A stretch of DNA of 64,000 nucleotides. Source: Bacteriovorax sp037444575. Its GTDB lineage: Bacteria; Bdellovibrionota; Bacteriovoracia; Bacteriovoracales; Bacteriovoracaceae. The position numbers and the translations under genes are program-made. The first letter of the stretch is position 1. Each line of letters opens with the position of its first letter. The notes under the pieces are model-generated. The model ran no database searches and was not told where the DNA came from. It saw only the letters and a list, made by a program, of their open reading frames with translations. The DNA is taken from assembly GCA_037444575.1 (NCBI GenBank), contig JBBIME010000012.1:62001-126000 (forward strand), in the 5' to 3' direction. This document shows, piece after piece, positions 34,244 to 43,279 of this stretch.

Positions 34244-34275
34244 AATCTCTCCAGGTAATTATACCTGGGGAGATT
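34244..34275. terminator. Hairpin between convergent genes
   Basis: A 14-bp stem (AATCTCTCCAGGTA / TACCTGGGGAGATT, with one T-G wobble) and a 4-nt loop lie between the secreted-protein and Rieske stop codons. The T-runs are short (TTTT on the plus strand), so it is a moderate bidirectional terminator. Confidence 0.65.
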
Positions 34276-35337
34276 TTAAACCCATATTGTCGCATCAACC
34301 TTTTTTTCTACTTCGTAAACACTCTTGTCCCCACTTACTCCCAAATTTCTTAATCTCTCGATTTGAATATGTGGTTCATCCGCTGGTGTCGATTGAAACT
34401 GAGTAAATAGACTTGGATTTAAATTTCGTGCCTGAGCATCCATAATCCAAACATCCTGTTCTATAACCTGTCTGGTATAAAAATGAATAAATGGTTTGAG
34501 AATTTTTCCAACATAAGGAAGTTTATAACCAATGTAGGTGTAAACTCTCGACTTCATTTTAGAAACGGGTGTGCACTGAGAGTTAATTATGTATTTGTAA
34601 TTTTCGCCAAATGAATAATCTACCCTTGTTACATTGGGGAAAATGAAATGATCCGTATGCTCCATTGGTTCATTTTTTGGATTTAATAATGGTTTAATGA
34701 GAACGCCAATCTTGTCGTCTTTTTGATGATAGGTAACGAGTACTCCCCCATTTTTTGTTTCAACTGTAATGGGAACTTTTGTTAAACTTCTATTTCTAAA
34801 CCAGCCCTTATGAACAAAAACAGTATGTGGAACATCCATAAAATTTTCCACAAGATTTGTAACTTCATTATTAAAATCAGTCACCATAAAGTAATGAGTC
34901 CAACCTTTTGTATCCGATCTAACATGAGGAAATGACCAGATTTTGCTCTCGTCTTTCTTTTCAGGATCGCCCATCCAAACCCAAATCACACCATCGCGTT
35001 CAACTGTCGCAAAAGATTTTTGGCAACGTTTTCCTTTGATCATTTCCGGACCTTCGGATGGAACACTTGTAACAACTCCATCAGAGTTATAAATCCATCC
35101 ATGGTATGGACAAACAATCTGCCCATTCTCCACATTTCCACAAGAGAGTTCTGCATGACGGTGCAAGCATATATTTTTCAGACAAGCAGCTTTGTTGTTT
35201 GCATCTCTAAAAAGCACTAACTTCGTATCATAGATTACAGTTTCATAAGGATCTTTTTTCAGCTCACTCGATAGACAAGCAATATACCAATTGTTAATCA
35301 ATTCCCTATCGCGCTCTTTTAAATCTGTTTCGATCAT
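34276..35337 (-). CDS. Rieske-type aromatic ring/alkane-oxygenase alpha-subunit-like protein
   Basis: The 353-aa protein has a Rieske motif C57-x-H59 ... C76-x2-H79 (ICLHRHAEL, CPYHGW) and an iron site N165-x2-D168-x2-H171-x4-H176 (ENFMDVPHTVFVH). The layout resembles vanillate demethylase or pheophorbide-oxygenase-type monooxygenases, which act without a beta subunit. It is distinct from the shorter Rieske gene at 27385. It is last in an operon with the GH3 and acetyltransferase-like genes (4-bp gap to GH3). No reductase is adjacent. Confidence 0.9.
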   Translation of the reverse strand: MIETDLKERDRELINNWYIACLSSELKKDPYETVIYDTKLVLFRDANNKAACLKNICLHRHAELSCGNVENGQIVCPYHGWIYNSDGVVTSVPSEGPEMIKGKRCQKSFATVERDGVIWVWMGDPEKKDESKIWSFPHVRSDTKGWTHYFMVTDFNNEVTNLVENFMDVPHTVFVHKGWFRNRSLTKVPITVETKNGGVLVTYHQKDDKIGVLIKPLLNPKNEPMEHTDHFIFPNVTRVDYSFGENYKYIINSQCTPVSKMKSRVYTYIGYKLPYVGKILKPFIHFYTRQVIEQDVWIMDAQARNLNPSLFTQFQSTPADEPHIQIERLRNLGVSGDKSVYEVEKKVDATIWV

Positions 35338-35341
35338 AATT

Positions 35342-36775
35342 TTATCCTCGCACCAACAGTAGCGGTTCTAATTTTATATTTCCTCTAATACTGATTTGTT
35401 TTGAACTATAGCGAAGATATTCGTCCATCGCCTTTGTATTGAAATTAACCTGACAAGAAGAAAGCTGGTTAAGTTCGCGTGCCAGCCTATAATGGAAATG
35501 TTGCATAAGAAACTCTTCCACGTACTTTTCAATTCTTTCCTTTAAATCACTACTGCCATCCCCATCAATTAAAAGTTGATAGTGAGCATGAGGCTTTAGA
35601 AAGGCCAATAACGATATTGGCAGAACATTAAATTCACTGGTAATTTTAGAAATTAGATCTTGAGCAAGTTCTGCAGAAATCTTTTCTCCCACAAGATCTA
35701 CTTCATTTATTCGACCTAAAAAATTAAAACATGGCGTATTTTTTACTAGGCCATCAACAACAAGTAGATCATTTAATCGGTAACGAAAAAATCCGCTTGC
35801 GGTCGTTAAAACTGGAGAAACTTTCATTCCAATTTCCAGCTTCCAGGAAGGAAGAATTTCTTTTGTCTCATCAACAAGAAATTCATAGAAGTGAGAATTA
35901 GCTGCCAATGGAAATTTTCCTTGATAAGGAATTGTCACCACTCCTTCTGTTGCCCATAAACCTTTAGCTTCAAAGTGAGCATGCGGAAATAATTTTTTCA
36001 GTTGATCGGCAAAGTAGGATGATGTTGAAGTGGCCCATGAACTAATCAAAACCAAATCTGGAAATAGCTCTTTTGTTAACTGGGCACTAATTGTGTCGTG
36101 TCTTGAAAGTATTTCTTTTGTATCAGCATCCACAGAATTACTAAAATAATCTTTTTCTTTGATCAAGAAATCCAAAAGTTCTAATAAAAATGTGGGACTC
36201 CAAACTGAAATCAATGTCACTTTTTTTGAAAGAAGCGAAAGAATCGATTCTTTCATCGAATCTATTAATGTTGGGGTCATGGCTGCAGTTGATGGCATCG
36301 TCATAATCTGCTTGAGGAAAAATCGTTCAAGACCTACAAAAAAATCCAGGTCATTTGTTCGGTACTCGGAACGCATTTCTTCTGGAAGCCAGGAGAGAGA
36401 CCAAAAATGAGTCCCATTTTTAACTTTGGGATATCGTTTATAGATATCGTAAAGCCATGGAGAGGTTGCCCTCCAAAGCTCAGCTTTAAATTCTTTAGTG
36501 TATGGAATCCATTTTATTTTTTGTGTAGAGCCACTCGTTGGAACAAATTGAACACTGTTTTTCTCTCTTACTCTTCTTTCTTCTATCGAATCTCGACAAT
36601 CATCGTAAGTGGTGATGGGATGAAGAGTCTTAAATTTTTCGTAATCTCTTTCACCTGTTAATTTAAAAAGAATGTTCAGTTGATTTTTTTTCAGTTCATC
36701 AAGTGCATGTATAAATGCTGAATGATTTTTTAGACAGGACCATTCAATGATTTGATGACATAGATGTGTAATCAT
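35342..36775 (-). CDS. GH3 superfamily acyl-adenylating amido synthetase
   Basis: GH3 enzymes activate a carboxylic acid with ATP and join it to an amino acid or other nucleophile. The 477-aa protein shows the ATP motif FVPTSGSTQKIKWIPYT (family TSGT/S...K.IPYT), LWATEGVVTIPY for the adenine/acid-binding Glu, and FRYRLNDLLVV near residue 335. Plant members act on jasmonate and auxin; bacterial members are poorly characterised. Here it overlaps the acetyltransferase-like gene by 4 nt (ATGA) and precedes a Rieske oxygenase, so formation of an acyl amide or an activated acid is plausible. Confidence 0.88.
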   Translation of the reverse strand: MITHLCHQIIEWSCLKNHSAFIHALDELKKNQLNILFKLTGERDYEKFKTLHPITTYDDCRDSIEERRVREKNSVQFVPTSGSTQKIKWIPYTKEFKAELWRATSPWLYDIYKRYPKVKNGTHFWSLSWLPEEMRSEYRTNDLDFFVGLERFFLKQIMTMPSTAAMTPTLIDSMKESILSLLSKKVTLISVWSPTFLLELLDFLIKEKDYFSNSVDADTKEILSRHDTISAQLTKELFPDLVLISSWATSTSSYFADQLKKLFPHAHFEAKGLWATEGVVTIPYQGKFPLAANSHFYEFLVDETKEILPSWKLEIGMKVSPVLTTASGFFRYRLNDLLVVDGLVKNTPCFNFLGRINEVDLVGEKISAELAQDLISKITSEFNVLPISLLAFLKPHAHYQLLIDGDGSSDLKERIEKYVEEFLMQHFHYRLARELNQLSSCQVNFNTKAMDEYLRYSSKQISIRGNIKLEPLLLVRG

Positions 36776-37509
36776 TTTTTTTTCTTAAGAATTTTTTTAA
36801 TTATCTTGAATGGATGAACTATACCTAACAAAGGATCTACTTCCCCTACACAGGCAAGCTCATGGCCTTTTTTCCAATCAGGGTTCTTGGATTGGAAAAA
36901 TTTAATTTTGGGGAACTTTTCCATTAGCTCATCTGTAATCGGAGCGACAGAATCTCTTAAGTGCTCATGCTCAGTCTCACTAAATTCAATGACCCCGGTT
37001 TTTTTATTATATTTTCCTGGATAGATCTTGTCGGACAATCCTTGGATCAGCGACAGAAATTCAGGAGGAGTTTCTTGGTCATGGCGAGGGTAATAGTTAA
37101 TAAAATTATTCGCAAGGAGAAGGTATGTTTTATATCCTTTAGAAATCAAAAACCACCAAACAGGTCTTGTCGGGTACCTGACCTTCAAAATAATAATATT
37201 TTTTAAAAACTCCATAGTTAAGGCCGATGTCCCCCAGTAATCAGGGGCAATAATAGTGTCTCCACTGTAGAGAATGCGGTAATTCTTATTATTATGAGGA
37301 AAGTCGAAGTCGTATAGGGTTGAAAAACCCTGAATGCATTTATCTTTATCAAACATGAGGATGACCCGAGATTTAGCTCGTAAATCATGCTCAAAACGTT
37401 CATAAGATACATTCTCATAGAAAATTTCAAATAGCTTAAACATCTCAACAATCTGAGAATCATAGAGTGAACTAATCTTGATAGTTTTAGAAAACAATTT
37501 GCGCTTCAT
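36772..37509 (-). CDS. GNAT-like acyltransferase
   Basis: From ATG 37509 the protein has 245 aa and no signal peptide. The segment ILYSGDTIIAPDYWGTSALTMEF resembles GNAT motif A (strand 4 and the CoA-pyrophosphate loop), followed by WWFLISKGYKTY. Family membership is by pattern only. An upstream in-frame TTG at 37593 exists, but the promoter TTTACG-N17-TACAAT ends 6 nt before ATG 37509, fixing the start as leaderless. It leads the operon with GH3 and Rieske genes. Confidence 0.65.
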   Translation of the reverse strand: MKRKLFSKTIKISSLYDSQIVEMFKLFEIFYENVSYERFEHDLRAKSRVILMFDKDKCIQGFSTLYDFDFPHNNKNYRILYSGDTIIAPDYWGTSALTMEFLKNIIILKVRYPTRPVWWFLISKGYKTYLLLANNFINYYPRHDQETPPEFLSLIQGLSDKIYPGKYNKKTGVIEFSETEHEHLRDSVAPITDELMEKFPKIKFFQSKNPDWKKGHELACVGEVDPLLGIVHPFKIIKKILKKKK

Positions 37510-37515
37510 CTGTTT

Positions 37516-37544
37516 ATTGTACGCAAGGTGGGAAAACTCGTAAA
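37516..37544 (-). promoter_or_regulatory. Promoter for acetyltransferase-GH3-Rieske operon (leaderless)
   Basis: TTTACG-N17-TACAAT on the minus strand, with the -10 box ending 6 nt before ATG 37509. No Shine-Dalgarno is present, so a leaderless transcript is predicted. Confidence 0.55.
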
Positions 37545-37558
37545 CAACAAACAAAAAT

Positions 37559-37587
37559 TTTACAATTACTTCTAACTTTGGTGTAAT
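37559..37587 (+). promoter_or_regulatory. Promoter for UnbU-UnbV-like fusion gene (leaderless)
   Basis: TTTACA-N17-TGTAAT, with the -10 box ending 7 nt before ATG 37595. It lies back to back with the opposite promoter at 37516-37544 (14 bp between -35 boxes). Confidence 0.5.
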
Positions 37588-37594
37588 TTTCAAA

Positions 37595-40384
37595 ATGAAT
37601 GAATTAACTCTGCCAAAGCGTCTAAAGGATCTCTACCTTAACCTTGACCCTCGTTATGTAGTAACGGGTCTACTTTTGATCTACAACATTCTTGGAATCA
37701 CCGTTTTAGGCTTTAATCGCAGCTGGTTGCAAATTCTTGTTACCGTCACAGTTGGGGTTGTTCTTCATATTTTTTATGATGTTCTTTTTTATAAAAAATT
37801 TTATTTCCCAATAAGCGCTCTCACCACAGGATTAGGCTTATGCATCTTGGTCAACTATGGGCATAGCTTGATTTACCCTCTCGTTCCCATCTATTTTGCC
37901 ATTTCTTCAAAGTATTTTTTCAATTTTAAAGGACGACATACATTTAATCCTGGGCTCATGGGAGTTACGCTCTCGCTATTGATCGCAAGTGATTTTATCT
38001 CATCTGCTCCAGCGTACCAATGGAATGGATTAGGGGCCATGGCCATTTTTATCATTATGCCATCTGTGATTTTTTTCATGCCAAAAATTAATCGCACTTA
38101 TATCGTCCTTTCATTTCTAACAGTGTTTCTTCTGCAAATTACTTTGAGATCTCTTCTCATTCGTCATTACTTACCATTTAACACACTCTTTTTCGGAACA
38201 ATTACGTCACCATCTTTTTTCCTTTTCGTTTTTTTCATGGTTACCGATCCACCAACGAGCCCTTCTGATAAAAAAGAGCAAATAAAAGTTGGTGCCGCTC
38301 TTGCTCTACTCGACTTGGTCTATCACTTGTTTTCGAGCTATCACACATTTTTTTATGCAGCGATCACCTTAGGAACGATTCGTTTTATTTACTTTCACTT
38401 CAAAGAATCAAAAACGGAAACCAGTTTAGCCACTTATTTTAAAACGAGATTTTATGACAGTGGTTATTACAAGAGATTTGCTACTGTCCTCGCTATTGGA
38501 TTCGGTGGATTTTTCTCTTATAAAGTTATTGGAAGAGACGCACTCTTTAAGCCTGATATTGGATTTCATTTTGAATTACAGAAAACTGATACGACCAATA
38601 TGGATTTTAAAAAGGGCGAATTGCTCGACCAAGTTGATCCACGTGCTCAGCACATGGGAAAATGGCTCCTCGCTATTTCTGATGGAATAGCCATTGGCGA
38701 TTTCGATAATGACGGATTAATTGATGTCTTTTTTACAAATGCTCACAAGTCTCCTGAAGATCGCAACGCACTTTTTAAAAATATGGGGAACTTTCACTTT
38801 CAGCGCATTCCATCTCCAGAGCTGACTAAGTACTCAAGTGATTTTAAAAAATATGGAGTGCCTTCAAATGCCATGTTTGTTGACACTCACAACTCGGGAG
38901 TTTTAGATCTATTTGTAACTTATGCTTTTGGAAGCGAAGGAACATCTAGACTTTTTTGTAATCAATTGAAAAAAACCGGGAAGCTAGAATTCGTTGAATG
39001 TACCGAAGAACTAGGACTAAAAAAGTTTAGCAACTCCGCAACAGCAAACTTCTTTGATTTTAACCGAGATGGGAAATTGGATTTGATCATCGGAAATACG
39101 ATTGCAACTCACCTTCCCGATTACAAAACACCTACGAAGCTAGATCTCTTTAATCTCCCTAAGGCTGAATATCCAGGAGATCGCCGCATGTTTAATTTCA
39201 TGCACGATAGCTGGCATAAAGCAGAAAACGGTGGAGTCAATTATCTTTTTGTTCAAAAACAAGATGGCTCCTTTGAATTTATGGATCCGAAAAAAATTGG
39301 AATGCCTGAAACGAAATGGACGATGGCGATTGGCACAGCAGACTTCAATCAGGACGGCTGGCCTGATCTCTATATGGCCAATGATTTTGGGGCCGATGAT
39401 CTCTACTATAATCACGAAGGAAAATATTTCGAAAATTATAAAGGCGAATTCTTTGGAAGCATCGGAAAAGATACTTACAAAGGGATGAATGCGACCGTTG
39501 CTGATTTTGATAGAAATGGAATGATGGATATTCAAATCTCAAATGTTCACCATCAACTACAAGCAGAAGGAAACCTTCTTTGGTATTTCTACCCTAATAA
39601 GAATGACAAATTTCATCCGGAAGTAAAAGATCAAGCAACCTATGCTGGCGCATTGAACGAAAATCGATTTGGCTGGGGCGGAGCTGCTGCTGACTTTAAT
39701 AATGATGGCTGGACAGATCTCACTCAAGCTAATGGAATGGTAGATGATAACTACGATAAAAAATACGAGAAGTGTCCGGACTACTGGTACATCAATGAAA
39801 AAATCGCAAGATCAAGTCCAGAGATACACCGTTATTTAGATAACTGGGGTGACATCAGAGGAACTTGTATCCATGGCAAAGAAAAAAATCGCCTCTACAT
39901 GAATCGTGGAATAGAAAAGCGTCCACAATTTATCGACATCGCTGAGTATGTTGGCATGACTCAAGTCGGTAACTGGAGAGGAATGGCAGTTGCTGATTTT
40001 GATAATGATGGACACGTGGATTTAATCGCATCATCTCTTTATCGCAATCCACTTGTTTTTAGAAATGTTCCAGATGCTGAGTACACTAAGAAACATCACT
40101 GGATTGGATTGCAGCTCGAATCTCAAAATTTTAAATGTAATCGCATGGCCATTGGAAGCAAAATTCATATTGAAACAAAAGAAGCTGATGGAAAAATTTC
40201 AAAGCAATTTTTTGAAACAACACTGGTCAATGGTTTCTCTGCTCAACATGATCCTAGAGTGCATATTGGACTCGGAGCTAGCAGTGAGATTACCAAGCTT
40301 ACTGTTTCATGGTGTGGACAAATTGAAAGAGACTACAGCGACTTAAAAATAGATAGCTATAATAAGATCACGTTAAAAGAATAG
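37595..40384 (+). CDS. Fusion of RnfD/NqrB (UnbU-like) membrane domain and FG-GAP/ASPIC (UnbV-like) domain
   Basis: The first 270 residues of this 929-aa protein are an RnfD/NqrB-type membrane domain (SALTTGLGLC, GRHTFNPGLMGVTL, MVTDPPTSPSDKK). No S-G-A-T flavinylation motif is seen. A further helix at about 294-312 is followed by at least six FG-GAP calcium-binding repeats (near 367, 487, 582, 634, 698 and 798; for example DFDNDGLIDV, DFNQDGWPDL). A C-terminal ASPIC/UnbV domain (about 838-929) completes it. UnbU and UnbV are separate neighbours in enediyne clusters. A membrane redox or transport part joined to a periplasmic propeller is inferred. Confidence 0.88.
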   Translation: MNELTLPKRLKDLYLNLDPRYVVTGLLLIYNILGITVLGFNRSWLQILVTVTVGVVLHIFYDVLFYKKFYFPISALTTGLGLCILVNYGHSLIYPLVPIYFAISSKYFFNFKGRHTFNPGLMGVTLSLLIASDFISSAPAYQWNGLGAMAIFIIMPSVIFFMPKINRTYIVLSFLTVFLLQITLRSLLIRHYLPFNTLFFGTITSPSFFLFVFFMVTDPPTSPSDKKEQIKVGAALALLDLVYHLFSSYHTFFYAAITLGTIRFIYFHFKESKTETSLATYFKTRFYDSGYYKRFATVLAIGFGGFFSYKVIGRDALFKPDIGFHFELQKTDTTNMDFKKGELLDQVDPRAQHMGKWLLAISDGIAIGDFDNDGLIDVFFTNAHKSPEDRNALFKNMGNFHFQRIPSPELTKYSSDFKKYGVPSNAMFVDTHNSGVLDLFVTYAFGSEGTSRLFCNQLKKTGKLEFVECTEELGLKKFSNSATANFFDFNRDGKLDLIIGNTIATHLPDYKTPTKLDLFNLPKAEYPGDRRMFNFMHDSWHKAENGGVNYLFVQKQDGSFEFMDPKKIGMPETKWTMAIGTADFNQDGWPDLYMANDFGADDLYYNHEGKYFENYKGEFFGSIGKDTYKGMNATVADFDRNGMMDIQISNVHHQLQAEGNLLWYFYPNKNDKFHPEVKDQATYAGALNENRFGWGGAAADFNNDGWTDLTQANGMVDDNYDKKYEKCPDYWYINEKIARSSPEIHRYLDNWGDIRGTCIHGKEKNRLYMNRGIEKRPQFIDIAEYVGMTQVGNWRGMAVADFDNDGHVDLIASSLYRNPLVFRNVPDAEYTKKHHWIGLQLESQNFKCNRMAIGSKIHIETKEADGKISKQFFETTLVNGFSAQHDPRVHIGLGASSEITKLTVSWCGQIERDYSDLKIDSYNKITLKE

Positions 40385-40390
40385 AAGAAA

Positions 40391-40828
40391 TTATAAAACT
40401 TCCCAGGACTCAATGGCCCCTGGGACTTTCCTGAATATGGGATGAATCATAATCTGCTTTTCTTTTTTCATTTGAAGATAATAAGAGGGTGATCTCTTTC
40501 GGAGTTTTCGTTTTAAATGCATGATTTCAAATTTTATTTGATCTTCTGTGACTTTGATTTTTTTTCTTGAGCCAGTTGGAAGCTTGGTCTGTATTTTGGA
40601 ATTATCAAATGAGTATCCTCTTTTATGTGCTTCCCTCCAGACACATTCTAAATAACTGCCAATAAACTCTAACGGGAAATTTGAATTTTTAAATCTTTCA
40701 AGCTGGGGGTGATTTTTATATCCCTTCGTTTTTCCTTGAAGTACTTTTTGCGCAAGAAGAGCTTCTCTCCACAGGGAAACAAGCCCTTTGGTGTCGAGAT
40801 AGTGAGGATGTATTGACCAAATTCTCAT
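40391..40828 (-). CDS. Pyrimidine-dimer DNA glycosylase/endonuclease V-like protein
   Basis: The 145-aa protein begins MRIWSIHPHYLDTKGLVSLWREALLAQKV and continues TKGYKNHPQLERF, the signature of the bacterial Pyr_excise group related to T4 endonuclease V. T4 DenV cuts at UV-induced pyrimidine dimers. The conserved early Arg and the Glu in WREALLAQ fit the fold, but catalysis by this group is not well proven. It is convergent with the fusion gene, with 6 bp between stop codons. Confidence 0.82.
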   Translation of the reverse strand: MRIWSIHPHYLDTKGLVSLWREALLAQKVLQGKTKGYKNHPQLERFKNSNFPLEFIGSYLECVWREAHKRGYSFDNSKIQTKLPTGSRKKIKVTEDQIKFEIMHLKRKLRKRSPSYYLQMKKEKQIMIHPIFRKVPGAIESWEVL

Positions 40829-40844
40829 AGATATGAATACACAT

Positions 40845-40875
40845 TAAAAAAAAGGCCCAGATTTCTCTGGGCCTT
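40845..40875 (-). terminator. Terminator at end of flagellar operon
   Basis: A 9-bp stem AAGGCCCAG / CTGGGCCTT with a 6-nt loop is followed on the minus strand by a T9 run. It lies 11 bp after the stop codon of the PAS/coiled-coil gene. Confidence 0.9.
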
Positions 40876-40885
40876 ATCGTTTGAT

Positions 40886-43246
40886 TTACATTAATTCTGT
40901 TGTTGATTCAGGAGGAGAAATTACTTTTAGATGCTCTGGAGTTAATCCAGAAATTTTGCACATATCATCGATTCTCTTCATCTCTGATTTTAAATTCCCC
41001 ACCAGGGCCTTTAAGACTTGAACCATTTCCTCATCTTTAGAGTGTGCACTTTGTGATATTCGAGATCCTGAAAATTGTGCATTCTCTAGGTTATTTTTAA
41101 TGGCATCGAGGTGTTGCTTAGCGGTTTCTAGATCAAGCTTTTCACGAGACTCAACCATCATATCCATTTTTGTCACTGTAACATCAAGTTGAGTGACAAC
41201 GTCATTAAATCCACCAAGAACTTTTTCAAATCCTTTCATCTCTAATTTTATTTTGCCAAGGAATTGATCGATGCGAAGAGTATCATCCTCATGGTTTTGG
41301 AAAATTAACAATTGATCAAGAACTTGAGTGATTCGCGACTTAAACTCTTCAACATTACCTTTTAATTCTTTAAATTCAGTTTTTAAAGTTGTAATTGTTT
41401 TTAAACTTTTCACGTAATCATCAACTGTTTTCTCTGCTCTCTCTGCCCCATTTAGAATTTTATTTTGATCTTTATAAAGTTCTCTAGAAGCACTAAGGGC
41501 AAATCTAAATTGTTCTTCCAGCTGATCGCGGGCATCAAGAACAGCTGTCACTGAAGATTTAAATTGGTTGTATCTACCAACTGAAGCTCTTTGAGTTTCA
41601 AATGACAACACTAGAGATTTTCTAATATCGGCAACTATGTTTCGTTGCTCAGAGAGTGCATTTTCAAGACGATCAATTTCGCCTGAAAGATCATCGCGAA
41701 GAGTTTCATTTTTTTCTACATACTGAGAAAACTTTGTATAAAGCTCTGCTCCGCCCGCTTTTTCAATTTCAGATCTAAGCTGTGACTTTAAATCAGTAGT
41801 CATTGATTCATCAAAGTAAGCATCCATCATTGCGCCCATAGGTTTAACAATTGCTTCTTGTTGACTGCTAATTCTTTCTTCTACTTCACTCATTGGATAA
41901 AAAATAACCATGATGCGTTTTTGTCCTGAGTACTCAGCAGTAGAAACATGCATTTCATATGGGATTGCTTTGGCGATTCCTGCTGTTTTTACCTGGATTT
42001 TGTAAACACCTGAAGTACTCATGCGAAGAGCATTTAAAACAGCACTATTGTCCTCTAAATTAGTAAAACGCTGTAAGAAGTCCCATGAAAGAGAGTCTCC
42101 TCCATCTTCATTGAAGTTTTGTAATTTCCATTCGTCATAAAAATGAGAATTTCCCCAAATAAGATTTAAATTCGTATCAAGAAGAATCGCTGCAAATGGC
42201 ATTGCTTCTTGAAAAATTGATCCGAATGTCATTCTTTTGTGAACATAATCACGGTATTTTTCAAGTTCCGCTGTAAACTCATGAGAGAATTGATCAATGT
42301 TTTTAGCTTCCGCTGGAAGAAGACCTTCTTTGATTGTATCTAAAATTAATTTTTCAGTTTTAGAAGAACCACGTTTTGTAGAGTAATTATATAAAACAAA
42401 TCCAATTGCCAGTGAAGTTACAAGACTGGCAAAAACAATGAGCAATGAAAAGAAAACTGTTTGAGAACTTTTCTCAAATTGAATTTTTTTCAAGGCAATT
42501 TCAGGTTCAACAAATTTAAACCATGTCTGGTAATCATTAGAGAAATCTTTATAAGTACGATTGAATTTTTTGTGATCATCAACATAAGTGTCTAGTCTTC
42601 CGACCTCTGCTTTTATCGTTTTTACTCTATTAATAATTGCAGCTTTTATATCAGCTTGAAGACCAGAAGCTTCTGTGAAATTTGTCATTGCTTCGATGTC
42701 ATTATTAATTGATTGTCCTAAATTCTGAGTCTTTTCAAAATTATAGAGACCACCTTGCATTAATCGACCTGGAGAAGTTTTGATTCTTAAATTCACGGCC
42801 ATCTTAGTTAGAGTTGGCCACTTCTTTTCTGTTACAAAACTTTCAAATGCAGATACTTTTGTAGAGATACTATTAAGGATAGTCGTTAGTTCAGGAGCTG
42901 ATTGAAAATTAATCAAATCAGTTTTTACTTTTTTAGTGTTCTCTTCAAATGATCCTTCAGTGGATTTAATAGATTTTAAATCGTGAATGTCTGATTCAAG
43001 ACGAGCAAAGATTCGATTGGCATCTTTAATTCGATCTCCATCTACAAACTTTCTGATCTCATCGATGTCGTTGCGCTCTTTTACTGCGCGAACTTTACTT
43101 GTTCCATCGTATAGGTTGCTTACATACTCAATATTTAAAAGCCCTGATGCCCAGTAATACTTCACTCCATAAGCAAATAAAGCGGTTATTGCCACTAACA
43201 CGGCAACATAATAAAAATGCACAACTCGTCCTAGAGTAAATCGCAT
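40886..43246 (-). CDS. Membrane sensor-like protein with PAS domain and long coiled coils
   Basis: The 786-aa protein has a first membrane helix (about residues 9-30), a helical periplasmic domain (30-255), and a second helix (about 262-288, FSLLIVFASLVTSLAIGFVL). A PAS-like domain follows (about 335-450, FAAILLDTNLNLIWGNSHFYDEW), then about 300 residues of heptad-rich coiled coil. The topology is that of a chemoreceptor, but I see no HAMP domain and no conserved chemoreceptor tip or methylation region. It is the last gene of the flagellar operon, preceded by AGGAGCTC. A role in signalling to motility is inferred. Confidence 0.7.
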   Translation of the reverse strand: MRFTLGRVVHFYYVAVLVAITALFAYGVKYYWASGLLNIEYVSNLYDGTSKVRAVKERNDIDEIRKFVDGDRIKDANRIFARLESDIHDLKSIKSTEGSFEENTKKVKTDLINFQSAPELTTILNSISTKVSAFESFVTEKKWPTLTKMAVNLRIKTSPGRLMQGGLYNFEKTQNLGQSINNDIEAMTNFTEASGLQADIKAAIINRVKTIKAEVGRLDTYVDDHKKFNRTYKDFSNDYQTWFKFVEPEIALKKIQFEKSSQTVFFSLLIVFASLVTSLAIGFVLYNYSTKRGSSKTEKLILDTIKEGLLPAEAKNIDQFSHEFTAELEKYRDYVHKRMTFGSIFQEAMPFAAILLDTNLNLIWGNSHFYDEWKLQNFNEDGGDSLSWDFLQRFTNLEDNSAVLNALRMSTSGVYKIQVKTAGIAKAIPYEMHVSTAEYSGQKRIMVIFYPMSEVEERISSQQEAIVKPMGAMMDAYFDESMTTDLKSQLRSEIEKAGGAELYTKFSQYVEKNETLRDDLSGEIDRLENALSEQRNIVADIRKSLVLSFETQRASVGRYNQFKSSVTAVLDARDQLEEQFRFALSASRELYKDQNKILNGAERAEKTVDDYVKSLKTITTLKTEFKELKGNVEEFKSRITQVLDQLLIFQNHEDDTLRIDQFLGKIKLEMKGFEKVLGGFNDVVTQLDVTVTKMDMMVESREKLDLETAKQHLDAIKNNLENAQFSGSRISQSAHSKDEEMVQVLKALVGNLKSEMKRIDDMCKISGLTPEHLKVISPPESTTELM

Positions 43247-43279
43247 AAGAGCTCCTTAGAAATAGAAGAAGAAAATAAA

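Noticed and set aside
37510..37593. TTG start at 37593 for the acetyltransferase-like gene
   Set aside because: It would run through a well-spaced promoter whose -10 box ends 6 nt before ATG 37509.
37595..40384. Enediyne biosynthesis cluster
   Set aside because: UnbU- and UnbV-like domains are present, but there is no enediyne polyketide synthase or TEBC thioesterase in the window.
23971..40384. Recent genomic island
   Set aside because: No integrase, insertion sequence, tRNA or direct-repeat boundary is visible, and base composition looks like that of the neighbours by eye.
40401..40425. Terminator for the fusion gene (TCCCAGG / CCTGGGA)
   Set aside because: The stem has a long loop, no T-run, and lies in the coding end of the convergent endonuclease-like gene.
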